Assembly (NCBI GenBank): GCA_021234155.1
Contig: JAJEKV010000505.1
Location: 1 to 64,000 of the forward strand
Length of the DNA stretch: 64,000 nucleotides
Source of the DNA: Isoetes taiwanensis
Taxonomy: Eukaryota > Streptophyta > Lycopodiopsida > Isoetales > Isoetaceae
Direction of reading: 5' to 3'
Of this stretch, positions 23,321 to 34,522 are shown in pieces. The notes under the pieces are model-generated. The model was not told the DNA's origin and did no database searches. It was given only the letters and a program-made list of their open reading frames with translations. Made by a program: the position numbers and the translations under genes. Position 1 is the stretch's first letter; each line of letters begins with the position of its first letter.

Positions 23321-23949
23321 CTGGAGAAATGTATGGCAGAAGTATTTGCCCTTACCGGATAAATGCTCGCTTTGGCAAATGATACCATGTGGTTCCAAGG
23401 GTCAATCAACTAGTCTCAAAATGGGACAATAACGTCAACAAGTATGCCCCATGTCAGGCTGAACAGAATCCATGGTGGAATGTGAGAAGTTGCAAGTAGT
23501 ATGGGCATGGAGTCACGGATAGCTTTGAATACCGTTAGGGTACCAAGGAACTACTGTTGGGAATCCTTCCCATAGAATGGTGCACCACGAAAGAAGGTGG
23601 CCTTTCATATAGCTAGGGCCCGGACAATGGGTCAACATGGAAGAGGAGAAATGCCTTAGTCTTCGATGAGAATCAAGAGGACATAACACAAAATCTTCCG
23701 TGATATGGTGCTTGAAAGGAAAAAAATTCAGCGAAAGTGTTTGAGATTGAAGAAGAAGTAAAGGTTGAAATATGGGGCACCTACCTAAACTTACACTAGG
23801 TTGTACAAGAGAATAGTGCAAGAAGGAGCCAAATAGCTATCCTCATCTCACATTTGTAGATGAGTGCACCGCTATGTGGCTTTGTATCATTCTCTTTAAA
23901 GTAAATAAAGTCTATTTTTATCCTCAAAAAAAAAAAAAAAAAAAAAAAC
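23321..23949 (+). mobile_element. 5'-truncated LINE 3' end with TSD
   Basis: An A run of 23 (23926-23948) ends a 629-base insert flanked by TAACAAAACAT at 23310-23320 and 23950-23960. The end carries AATAAAG. Broken frames contain RRNALVFDENQEDI and VAFHIARARTMGQ, which fit the zf-RVT region and the W..RN..F block after it in plant L1 ORF2. The 3' end resembles that of the insert ending at 63348 but differs from the LINE at 5280. Confidence 0.7.
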
Positions 23950-24570
23950 TAACAAAACATGTTTTTGTATTATATACTGTCTACATCACGCCAAAATATC
24001 AAATATTGAAAAAACTCCCGTTCTCCTGATTCTCGGTCCTTTTTATTCAGGAGTTGGAGAATTGCCAAATATATCGATTTTATTAGGGAACGGGTTGGCA
24101 AAGGTTTATTTTTCAACTCAGGTCATTCATTAATGGACTGAAAAGGGCCTCTAATAGTTTTGCTAAATATATCTCCCTATTACATCATTGCACTCTAATC
24201 AAAGGTTAGAAAAGTCGGCATCTTTTGTAGAAAGAATCATTGATGATGCTTGCGTTGGCAATTTAATCACTATTGCGGGCATCCTATAAAGGCAAATTTC
24301 TTTGATATACATCGTTATTACGGCTAGAAGTGCCATCAATATCAAACACCTAATAAGAGGACGTTAAACTTTGTTGTATTATATGCTACAACTTTTCTAT
24401 GGCTCCTTAGCTATACCCCAACCAATAAGGCCGGGTACCATGATAAATAATAATAAAATGGGATATAGCTAAGCACACAATGGGAGGAGTCATACATGCA
24501 CCATGGAAAATACATAATATCATACAAGGGTCCGAAACAAAAAGGACACAAATGGCTCTCCCCTCCTTAA

Positions 24571-24574
24571 TCAA
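24571..24574. repeat. TCAA target duplication, left
   Basis: TCAA directly precedes the left terminal repeat and is matched by TCAA at 31966-31969. Confidence 0.65.
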
Positions 24575-24605
24575 GGGCAAAAGTATGTTGGCGGGGGTAT
24601 CAAAA
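24575..24605 (+). repeat. Left terminal inverted repeat
   Basis: Begins GGGCAAAAGTATG and pairs with 31937-31965. Two substitutions and one 2-base gap separate the arms. Confidence 0.8.
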
Positions 24606-25559
24606 GCATCGCGTCCGGACGCATGCTTATATGTGGTTTTAGCCCGCTTTTAAAGCACCCCCGCTTTTGCTTAATTTGGGTGTTGGTGGGTGTACCGCTG
24701 GTCATTTTTCACGCCCTTCATGTACCTCACGGCCGTCCACCTCGAACGAACGTTAGGAAAATGATTGTGGGATTTTGGCTACGGATTTTCACGAAGTGGT
24801 TGTACCTTGCAAATTCCGAGTGGTGAACTACCGATCTCATGGCCCATGCAAATTCTCCTCAATTCACTTATTCTCCAGTCTCAAGAATTTCATGGCGCCC
24901 TTGATGCGGCACGAAGGCAATCACCGTTTAGCATTGGATTTTCGAAACTGATGAATTCCAATCTGATGATCTAGATTTGTTGAATGTCAATGCAACAGGA
25001 AATATCGGCGTGAAGATCGGTTTTTCTCTGCAATTTACAAGAAATTGAATGCAAGAGAGAAAGAGAGAATCTGATTACAATAAGATAAGATAAAGCGGTG
25101 GTTGAGCGGGGGAAGATCGAGCATGAGGACTTGAGGCAAGAAATAGCCAAGCTTGTAGTTGATTACCTCAACAAGCTCACTAAAAAGCATTCACCGAACT
25201 CAAGGCCGGAAGTGTGATGAAAGAGGGTGGTTCATCACCACAGAAATGGAAATCTCGGAACACTGAATTTTGCCAAATCCAAAGGATTGCAAGATAGGGT
25301 TCTTGCCTCAACAACTTGAAACGGCACAATGGTAGCCACAAAGAGGCAAAAAGAACCATGCTTCTTCCACAAAATTGAGATGCAATTCCACTATGGCGGA
25401 AAATTAGGTACATCTAATTCTTGCTTTCATGCTTGTGCTTTTTTATGCTTTTAAGTGCTTAATTCTGAATTTTAAAATCAAGTGCAGGCTTCTTTATCCT
25501 TGAAGGTGATTGTATCTGCTTTCGGTCTTTGGTTGGGATAGGTTCATTGAATAATGTGC

Positions 25560-28158
25560 AATATCTCTTATGATAGGTTCCAAAAGGGCAACAATTGCAA
25601 CTGCTGCATTAAGAAAATCTAAAGCTGTCCTTGGATATGGTCCGTGGTCTTGCTTCCAAAGGAGGTTGAGGTGCGATTCTCTCACCCCTGCTTGCAAGCA
25701 AAGCATAATAGAATACGGAAACAAAATAGCAGAGTCTCTCCTTGCAAGAAAGATGTTGTGAACACTGTTGGAGAGTCAGACTTCCAAATTTCTTATCCCT
25801 TGCACCTTATGGAGGTCACACCTGGTATAAGGTTCCATACAAAAGCTCCTTGCTATTCTTGCATAAATATTTCTAACAAAAGGCCACCATTCGGTGACTT
25901 TTTCAACAATACAAAAAGGCACATCCTGAACACCCTGTTTGCTTAAAGGCTTTCGAGAAGTTGAAGCCTATTTATGTAAAAAAATATCGAAAGGAAATCT
26001 GATATTGCATATACCATATGAAGTTGGGTATGCGTGGTAGGCTGAATGCTTTAAGGTCAGTGAAAAACGGATTTCATGGTGAAGAGTGCAAAATGCTGTT
26101 AGAGGTCACGTGGACTGGTGAGAAGATGTCGACCAACCAATATCACGTTATGACTCAAGCGGCGAAGCTCACGGAGGGTCGTGGTTTGCAACAAGAGCGA
26201 GGGTGAAGAATGGTATAAACATGGCGCTTGATCGAGAAATGTCGAAAGTGTGGCATAAAAAGTCTTCCTATATGTCCAAAAAGAGAGGATCATGAGTTCT
26301 TGCTTGAATGGAAAACATTTTTAAAAGATAATACTCTCTTTATTGCATGTTGCAACATGCTTGAGATGTGTTGTCATCCATTTGAATACTGTGCTTTTTG
26401 TGCTCTGGACCTTGCCTCTGATTCGGTGGAAACAGAAGAAGCTGGTGGAGTTGCAACTATGTGTTACCAAGGAAGTACCGGTGGGCTAGAAAAAAGATCA
26501 ATGCGACCAAGAAGGGAAACAAAAGTAAGAAATCCAAGGTAGGCGGTGGGACCTGATCACAAAGGCGCAAAAAGCACAAAGGCGAGACCTCAACGGCAAG
26601 GGGAAAAAAAGAAAGAACCAAAGCGGTTCTTAGATTGTCTTACAAGAGAACGGCGGTGAAGAATTTTATTTCTATCGTGTTCCACATTGAAGATATTTGT
26701 GCCACACAATTCTGAGGGCTAGATGGCGGGGCCACAATTCGAGTTACTGGAGTTGCCCCAAGATAGCACTGTTATTTATGTAATTGATTTTGCAGAGAAT
26801 TACAACATAAAAATATAAAGGGAGGTTCAAAGCCAGCACTGGCACAATGACCAGATAACAATTCTTGTCCACATCACGTATAGGATAGACAAAAGCTCTG
26901 GGAATAGAAAGCTATTGAAGGAAACCCATTTTTACTTAAGTGATGACAAGATTCATGACACTCTTTTTTTTTTGTGCAACACTTGTCTTAGAAAGCACAA
27001 TTCATGGCTTGTATCAAATGGTGTAGAATTCTCCAAGCATATAGTTTGAATTCAGGATGGTTGTTCTAGCCAATTCAAATATGCCTTCTACCATTCTATT
27101 TCCTACCAAGATATCACTATGATGAGCTATGGGGGAAGAAAATAGTATAGAATTTCTTTGGGACAGCCCATGGTAAGGGAGAGCACGATGGACAAGGGGC
27201 AGTCCTTAAAGGGGCATTTACTAGAGAGCAGCTCAAGTATGATGGGGTGAGATTTAGGGGTGATGCTGATGCTTGTGAATTCGCAACTCGTTGGAATGAA
27301 GGTACCAACAACGGGAACATCAAAAGGTATTATGCTTTCATCTGGCAGATTACGTTGAGTAATGATGTTGGAATGAGGTGACATCCGCTATCTTATCTGC
27401 TGTATACTGGTAGTAGTGCTGTAATAACTGTGCGAATAGTATATGCCGTCTATCTGTGAACTGCTGTAATGTGATGAGTAGTGCTGTATTATGCTGTCTG
27501 TGAGCTGCAATACTTGTTGCTGTCTCTTTGCAGGTACTTCTGGTTAATTGGAAAGGATGATGTTACAGACCGGCTGGACTGTGCCAGGGTGGAAGGGACT
27601 AAGGAAATACACAGCATCCGGACATACATGTCCAAATCGACTACAAAAGTGGCTCAGAGAGGTTTAAGTTGTTTCTGTGGTAACTGTTTGAAGGGAAACT
27701 GGTCATGTTGTGTGAATAGGCACAGGTTGAAGAATTGGAAGTATGTGACACTAAAGCCTATGAAGTCTACTGGCGAAACACTTGATGACGAAATTGACGA
27801 GGCATTTTTTGAAGGTGATGGGGAATGGCTTAGTGGAAACATAGAGGAAGGTGACAACTTTGCAGTTGTAGCCAAGGAGGGCAATCAAGAGAATGCAGAC
27901 TTCTATGTGGTGAAGTGTGTGAAGCCGAGGCATATTCTTGACAAGATTGTACATGACAGTTGGGGTCAGACTTTTAATGTCGATGAACATGTGCTGGCTG
28001 GTGTATACTATGTTATCCAACCCGATGGTAGTTGGGAGCTACTTCAAAACAAAGGTCTTACTTATCAATACAGTCATCATGTCACATCAATCAAGTTTGA
28101 GATGAATCAAATTCCCGACACCAACAGGTTTTCCTTGGCGGGGCTGTCCCATCGATGA
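25560..28158 (+). pseudogene. Transposase-like protein, broken
   Basis: Consecutive frames read as one protein family that I recall from several plants and some aquatic animals as long uncharacterised transposon-type proteins. In order: NSRVSPCKKDVV (about 25720-25755); FEKLKPIYVKKYRKEI and CIYHMKLGM (about 25950-26035); a C-x2-C block IEKCRKCGIKSLPICPKRED (26231 on); VIDFAENY (D at 26786) with QHWHNDQITILVHI; FYLSDDKIHDTLF; DGCSSQFK (about 27056); FFGTAHGKGEHDGQGAVLKG (about 27160-27220); and RGLSCFCGNCLKGNW in the intact last part 27481-28158. The three conserved Asp blocks could form a DDD-type catalytic site (inference). Stops, such as the one after YNIKI, and frameshifts disable it. Confidence 0.72.
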
Positions 28159-28359
28159 TCCTTGACCTACCATATGAAGGTTGAAAATGGTTTGACCTAG
28201 TCGTTTCATCATTTCAGCATTTATTTAAATTTTGAAGACCTTTGTCTTAAATTTTGGAGACCTTTATCTGGAATTTTTATGTTGTATTAGAGACATTACT
28301 TGGAATCAATACTCAAGATTACATAAAGTAAGTCATATATATATTACAAAAGGGTAGTG

Positions 28360-28960
28360 TCATGAGTCATTGAAGTTTTCAGAGTGGTTAGAGTCGTCAG
28401 GAATGGTGCCCAGCAACTGCCTTTGTACCTCTTCTGGAGCATTGAGGATATAATAGGCCGAGACAAGATAGTTGTTGAGACAGTAATCCAGCACATCAAC
28501 TGTCTCCTTCTGCAACCATGCATCAGTGATGTCTAGCTGTGAGATTGTTTCTTCTATGATATGAGAAGACAAATAATCCAATCTTTGGACACACAAACTT
28601 CTGCAAAAGTTGTCCTCTTCCCCGCCTTTGAAAGGCATAACAGCGGTTGTGTGCGAGTTTAGAAACCCTTTGTGTAGGTCATCATCTACCAAGAAAATGG
28701 CATACCATGATATTCGTGAAAATCCTCAAGTACAACCTTCAACTCCTTGAAAAAAGTTGCTTTCTTTGTGCGGTTGGATGCTCGCATGCATAACACCGCT
28801 CTTGACCATATACCTTCAAGAATTTGATCATAAATCGGGGAACAATGCATCCACCATATCCCCTTGTATTTAGCAGAGAAGCACTCAGATCACAATATCA
28901 AACCTGCGAAGGCCCACTCCACAAACTCATAATACCCCTGGTGCGCAAATGAGGTACTTA
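28360..28960 (-). pseudogene. Transposon gene B, C-terminal part
   Basis: The frame 28692-28360 ends in TAG/TGA context after LGTIPDDSNHSENFNDS. It joins upstream, through a frame change near 28690, to a readable stretch with IYDQILEGIWSRAVLCMRAS and ELKVVLEDFHEYHGMPF. It is likely the 3' end of the minus-strand gene of the transposon, converging on the transposase gene. The product is not recognised. Confidence 0.45.
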
Positions 28961-29451
28961 CTTGAGTTTCTTTTACAACATGGTTCGATTTGAGGTGGAG
29001 GCAAGATTTTTGGTCTATTCTCCTACAGTTGTATGCGTGTCAAGACACCATTTATGTCAAGCACCATCAACTTACGCCCGGGTTCCCATCCCTCAACGTT
29101 TGCACTCATGTGTCGATGTATGCATTGATTGTGCCGGTCTTTGCGATATGTCTTGGACTCTTTTGGACTACTATGACCATCCGGATCTGTACGGGTGTCT
29201 TTGGCATCTTAGAGATGTCTTGGACATTCTTTGTGATCTCTGGACGGACTCTGCTTTAGATTTGCTACCCGATGATGGAGAGTGCCGATAGCCATAGTCG
29301 ATACATGTCGTGATTAGTACCTCCCTGCCCCAAGCGTATTTGTGTTTCTTGGCTATCGGTAACCCTTCGCGGTGGCCTTCCTTGCTTTTATCCTCCATTT
29401 CATCATTCACAACCCTGCCTTGTTCTCCCAAGATGCAAGGATGTGCTCCAA

Positions 29452-30406
29452 TTACCTAACCGAATTTTGTAGAGAATACACAAGGTGAAATATACGGGAT
29501 AATGAGCACCTTTTGTATGTTAGAGTTTGTGAGCCGCACTCCTTTATCATCAGATTGTCTTCTTCATCCGATTCACTAAGTATAACCATTGGTGCCTTTT
29601 TTCTGCAGACAAGTTTTTTACTCAAGCCTAAGTTGAATGAATTATCCAAATAACATTTGCACATTCAAGGTGGAATAAAACAGGGGATCAAATATATTAA
29701 TTGTTTGAACAAAACCTTCCGGTTGATGGTTTGGGGTTGTCTTGAGCTATCAAGATTTGCACGCTTGAAATACATATGGCAAAATTACATTAGCCTTGTT
29801 TTTTCCAAATGCTACTTCTATAGGGACGTCTTCATCAAGATCAACTTCTGACTCACCCTCACTCTCTTCTTCCACAACCTTCCTGGTCCTTGACCGTGTC
29901 AATCTATTGACCTTGGAAACGACTGCCTGAACCTGCTTGTCGACATCTTTGCCGTCGTTTTTCCTTCTGCAAAGAACCGTATTAGAGGAGGCCTTTGTAG
30001 AGGCAGCTGCAGGATTTGGAACTATAAGATAATTGGTAGCACCATCAGTACTACTTGAATCTCCCTTAGATTCTGCATGGGTTGGTGTCTTCAAACCTTT
30101 GTGATGCCAGTGTACGCAGTTGTGCTGCCAGACTAACTTGTTGTCCAATGTCTCAAAGACATCTTCTAATGTTGCCAATTCAAATTGAGACCCTAAAAAA
30201 AGGCATGTACCTTTTTTTTCCATGTCTTGGTGTGGAGTTTTCACCCTTGTAGACTTGTGCTTAGCTGATCCTGGGGTCCTTTTACTTCTTGGTGTATTGA
30301 CTTGTTTCCTTTTCCTGTTGCTATCAAGAGTTGTGGCTACATGCTCATCAACATCAATCATCTTATTCTCGGTTTTGTGAGATGCTCCAAAGATATAACA
30401 CTTCAC
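29452..30406 (-). pseudogene. Transposon gene B, middle part
   Basis: A 218-codon frame (30406-29750) rich in Lys, Arg, Ser and Thr (NRKRKQVNTPRSKRTPGSAK looks like a nuclear-localising stretch). A more ordered segment follows (GSQFELATLEDVFETLDNKL), then an acidic tract (EEESEGESEVDLDEDV). A smaller frame with ILSESDEEDN lies at 29664-29452. Not recognised. It is probably part of the same minus-strand transcript as its neighbours. Confidence 0.45.
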
Positions 30407-30417
30407 GATTGATCAGA

Positions 30418-30726
30418 TTAAAGCTTCCCCAATTCACGCACTAACCCCGTGAGGAATAGTCTCGAGCACTCGAGGCAAAGATGTTTTTTCCATGAGCAAA
30501 TGAGGCAGCTCACATGGTAATGATGTCCACATTTCATCCGCAAGATGAGGGTGTAATCATCCGGAATGCAAGACCCGCAGTGGAGCATCTCCCCACATCT
30601 CCAATTGGCAATTGGAATGGTATTGAGTGATACGACCCGGTGATCATTTCTCTTGGTCATCTCCCTCAACACTTTGACGATACGTAAGTGCTGGCTTTTT
30701 TGCAAGGGAGGGACTCGTTGTTGCAA
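30418..30726 (-). CDS. RING-H2-type zinc finger (transposon gene B)
   Basis: A 102-residue frame whose second half has the full ring of ligands: C50-x2-C53-x12-C66-x1-H68-x2-H71-x2-C74-x9-C84-x2-C87. Visible pieces are CGSC, CGHHYHVSC and CLEC. This spacing matches the RING finger consensus, typical of E3 ubiquitin ligases that bring an E2 enzyme to a target. The frame ends at 30418, and the next frame downstream starts at 30406. Upstream, in another frame (about 31050-30830), reads ESMIQGMQDALKMQQSDLVS, so the finger is probably one exon or frame-broken part of a larger protein. RING fingers are unusual in transposons, so a captured host gene is an alternative. Confidence 0.55.
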   Translation of the reverse strand: MQQRVPPLQKSQHLRIVKVLREMTKRNDHRVVSLNTIPIANWRCGEMLHCGSCIPDDYTLILRMKCGHHYHVSCLICSWKKHLCLECSRLFLTGLVRELGKL

Positions 30727-30829
30727 TCTCGGCGGTTAGTCGACCACCTTTTGTACCATGGTTTCATCTATTGTCCCACCCCCATTTCAAGGAGGGACTT
30801 CAAAACATATCTCGACATATCTTTCTCCC

Positions 30830-31650
30830 TCCAAAGAATGAATCTCGGAGAGGCACATGCATTAGGATATCGTGATTTTGAAGGCGTGCAATATTGTCCT
30901 TTATGGTCAGCAACTTCCCCTCTGTAGCCGAGAAGAAGGTGCCCTTTGCCTAAGATTGTGCAACTAGTTCCTTCTTGGACACTAGATCACTCTGTTGCAT
31001 TTTTAGGGCATCCTGCATACCTTGGATCATGCTTTCAGGCAAAGGGCAATATTTTCTCCATAAGTCGGAGAACGCCTTTGGGCACATTGCGGTGTTACTC
31101 GAATGACAACCTCCCCCTTCTAATTTTACAACGGTTTCTCGGCCGAGGCTAGCCTTTCTGCTATGCTTTCAGGTGCTGTTGTCTGCTGTGATTTGTTGGG
31201 CTCTCCTATGCTCACAGGGCCGTTGGTGCTGGGTTCACTCTTAATCTTGCTTTCGAATAGGTTCGCCAGCTTTTTGCCCAATTAACCTTGAAATTTTCTG
31301 GATTCTGCTTGCCACTTTGGCAGTTGTTGAATGCAAATAGATAGGAAACCGTCTTCCTTCTCTATTCTTCAACCCACGGGTATACCTTGCTTTCAAAGAG
31401 TTCAATTAAAGATTCTTCATGCTCGGCCTTACTTTTGTCAATTGATGTTTTGTTGGAAATGACACCATTGGTATCCCAAACCTCGTTATACTCTGCAGCA
31501 GAAATGACATCGTTCAAAATTGAGAGGGATGTACACCCTCGTTTGGTAGACCCGCATAAGCATGGAAGTCCTCCTTCGTTCGGCAATCAGCCAGGTCCGG
31601 TCTTAGGGGCACGTTCCTTCTGGGCTGGAAGAAAGCAAGAAAAATAAATT
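30830..31650 (-). pseudogene. Transposon gene B, N-terminal part
   Basis: The frame 31586-31362 begins MPNEGGLPCLCGSTKRGC, a short Cys-rich start that may be a degenerate zinc finger, followed by an acidic helix-like part. Further along, a frame near 31050-30840 reads ESMIQGMQDALKMQQSDLVS and LLTIKDNIARLQNHDILMHV. Stops between the pieces may be introns or decay. Not recognised. Confidence 0.4.
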
Positions 31651-31936
31651 AACAGGGCACCCTAAGCCCATTCAAAATTGGCAGTGCATTTTGCTTACCT
31701 GGCAAGATGGCATCCGTTGGAATTCTTGGTTGAGCCAATGATTAACAACCTTCTTCACCATAGTGCATTTGAGTTTTGGAATACTAGAGTGAATGTGGAA
31801 ATTCTCGAGCTTCTTCTCCACGGGCTATTTGGCCGGAGTAGCAAAAGTTGGGGAACAGGAAAACGTTCCTTCCGGGTCACATTCATTACTTACGTTATGT
31901 AAGAAGGTTATGATTAGAGCGGGTGACCCTACGTTT

Positions 31937-31965
31937 ATTTGATACCCACCAGCATACTTTTGCCC
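31937..31965 (-). repeat. Right terminal inverted repeat
   Basis: The reverse complement of GGGCAAAAGTATGCTGGTGG. The outer end abuts TCAA at 31966-31969. Confidence 0.8.
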
Positions 31966-32667
31966 TCAAGTCGAAGTGTATCTCCATCATCGAGTTGAAA
32001 CATACCTATAATGAGAACACAACCACTAACATGGGGGGACTTGTCCCTCCATCAAGTGTGAAATACATGACAAAGGGTAGGAACCCTTGACCATCTAGCC
32101 TTGGGGCATGCCCCTTAGCTATATGCCACAAAAATAATGTTGGACATCATGCTATAGAATAAAGAAGAAAGTAGCTAAGTATCAGACACAAGGAGGGACT
32201 AACCACCATGTGAAAAAACATATCTATCATAGAGCTTAAATAATCTCGAATGGCACAACCCTCAGAACACCATCCCTCCCTCTAGATGAGACCAAGCGAA
32301 CCTCATCTCCAAATAAACACGCAAGCAAACAAGGGGGACTCATACCTCCAACATGAGCTCAATACAATATGAGAATTTGAACTCTTGATCTCACATCCTA
32401 GGAAGAAATTCTAGACTTAGCATCGTGACCACGTGGTGCAAGCTCAACAACCATAAACAAATATCTTCCCATAGGAAATATCACCAACATAAGGAAGGCT
32501 CTTACTTTGCTACTTATTGAAATCAGTGTGAACCAACTCCATACAACATCAAATATTGAAACTACAGTAATAGATTTATTGGCATAGGGTGTTCTTGAAC
32601 AGTAGCAAGAAATATGTTGGCTACATCATGAAGTTTTTGTGATTTGGGTTGTGTGATATTGAGATGT
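31966..32667. other. Spacer between two transposons; TCAA target duplication, right
   Basis: 31966-31969 is the right TCAA copy. The rest has no convincing frame. It carries old-looking repeat words and shows no features. Confidence 0.4.
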
Positions 32668-32670
32668 CAT
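32668..32670. repeat. CACTA target duplication CAT, left
   Basis: CAT precedes CACTAATAGAA and recurs after TAGTG at 41882-41884. Confidence 0.75.
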
Positions 32671-32689
32671 CACTAATAGAATTTAGGGG

Positions 32690-33010
32690 GGTTTGATACG
32701 CTCTAATAGTAACGCTTTAAAACTTTGAAACGCAAAGTTAGTTGTAGCGCGTAACAAAGAACAAAATTCATTTCTTGAAATGCGTTACAAAATTTACCAT
32801 TTGTAACGCGTTACAAATATGTTTGAAATGCGTTACAATTAAATATCGTTTCAACTCTGAAACGCGCTTCAAAGTAGAAGTTTGACATGCGTTACAACTC
32901 ATCTGAAACGCGTTACAAATTAAATGCGTTACAACTTTGCAACGCTTTTTAAGTTAGATGTTGAAATGCGTTATTAACCGACCCTTTACGTTACAAAAAG
33001 CTAACGTTCT
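32690..33010. promoter_or_regulatory. Left subterminal repeat array
   Basis: More than ten copies, in both orientations, of ATGCGTTACAA or TGAAACGCGTTACAA. Similar words fill 41573-41870. In CACTA elements such arrays are transposase-binding regions and often lie close to the transcription start. Confidence 0.8.
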
Positions 33011-34522
33011 AAAAACTTTGAATTATTCTATTTCTTCGTTTTTCAAAGGCGCCGCCTTCCTCTGTTGAATCCGCGATTTTTTTCTTCTTAGAATCAGCTC
33101 CAACATACAAAGCGATCCCCTGGTCGGGTTATCCGCCTTTCACGAGGAAGAGAAGGGCTCGTGAGCTACGTAAACAAGGAATAGAACAACCAATTCTTCA
33201 AGGAGAGTTATCTTGGGTCAATTCTCACCTTGTTGGTGTAGAGATTAATTTCGACATGAACGAATACCAATGATTATAGCGAGATCATCTACAAAAGTTG
33301 GTCCATCTTGGTGTGCTCGAGAGAGTTTTTGCAAAGCAAAAGCATAACCCCCTATGATCATTCCACTTCCGGACGACAAAGTTAGTATATGGTTAAGTTT
33401 ATTTGCTTTCATATTTTTATTCCCTTCAAGTTCTATGTAATGGTGTTTGACATAACACATCACATCGCAGAGTGTAACTCAATTATGTTACATTAGTTTT
33501 TCAAAAGGAGTTTGGAGAAATATCCACGAGGAAGATGATGAGGTGGACTCAAAGACAATGTCGAGTCTAGATGTCGTACTCGCATGCATACATTGTGTGC
33601 CTCTATGATGGGGAAGTATTTAATTCATCTTTAGCTTGTTCTACGTGCCTAATTTATCTATGCCTTTAGATGTTGAAAGGATGATAAAGCAAGTTGATCG
33701 GAAGGCGTCTTGGATTATATGGACGGGCCATTGCCATCTATAGGTCAAATATTCTCTTATGGGGTAATAGATACATGATTAAAGATTCTACAATTTCTCT
33801 TTGGTAGAGGCTTATTCATTCTAAATGATGTAAAAGTTCCTTACAATGGGGAGGTGTCACCGATGATATATGGAGGTCCTATTTACAAGTCACCGAGTGG
33901 GAGAAATTGACACAATACTCATTAGGTATGATGGTGTATGGGTGTAATAACAATGCAGACTTCCATGGAGATGAGTAGAGTACAAGAGGACAATTTAAGG
34001 ACCTATATTGATGGTGACCGGAGAAGAACATGGAAATATAGCAGATTAATCAATAGTTGAGGAGGGAATAAAACTCTAGTGAATTGTGTGTTTGAAGAAA
34101 GAAATAATGACAAAGAACCTTATATGGCAGGAAAATGTCATATTTTTGTCATGGTGATGGCTATAAGAAGTATTTTCAAAGGTGAAGAGTTGATTCTAGA
34201 CTATCCAATACGAACAGATGTTCCTCCACAATTTGTTAGTGATTGAAAAACCAAGATTATCAATTGTGAACTAAACTTGATTCTAAAGCTTTAGTGTAAT
34301 GAAGGACTTGTTGTCTTACATCTTGTCATGTCTTTTAAATCTTTAATACTTTGAGTTTTAGAATAATGTGTATTATGCTTGATATGTATGTTAGCTTTCA
34401 TATCGCTATGCAACATCTTAATTATCCACTATAAATTGAAAAACTTATTGGTCTTTGGGTTTCATATTATTAGTATTATGTACTAACAATCTTATTATTT
34501 TAAGAGAGAGGATGGGCATCGA

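Larger units (their letters stand above)
24575..31965. mobile_element. 7.4-kb DNA transposon with two convergent genes
   Basis: The left end GGGCAAAAGTATGTTGGCGG (24575 on) and the reverse complement of the right end, GGGCAAAAGTATGCTGGTGG (31965 back), align over about 30 bases. There are two transitions and one 2-base gap, and both continue into GTATCAAA. Both sides are flanked by TCAA. CCCGCTTTT words lie just inside the left end and CCCGCTCTA inside the right. The plus strand carries a decayed transposase-like gene (25560-28158). The minus strand carries a second decayed gene set (31650-28360), and the two converge with about 200 bases between them. A 4-bp duplication and this protein type would fit the Sola superfamily, but I cannot confirm that. 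The genes are broken, so the element is now non-autonomous. Confidence 0.8.

Noticed and set aside
28962-29291. 109-codon plus frame inside the transposon
   Set aside because: It runs antisense to the minus-strand gene region, has no motif, and its reading is better explained as a shadow.
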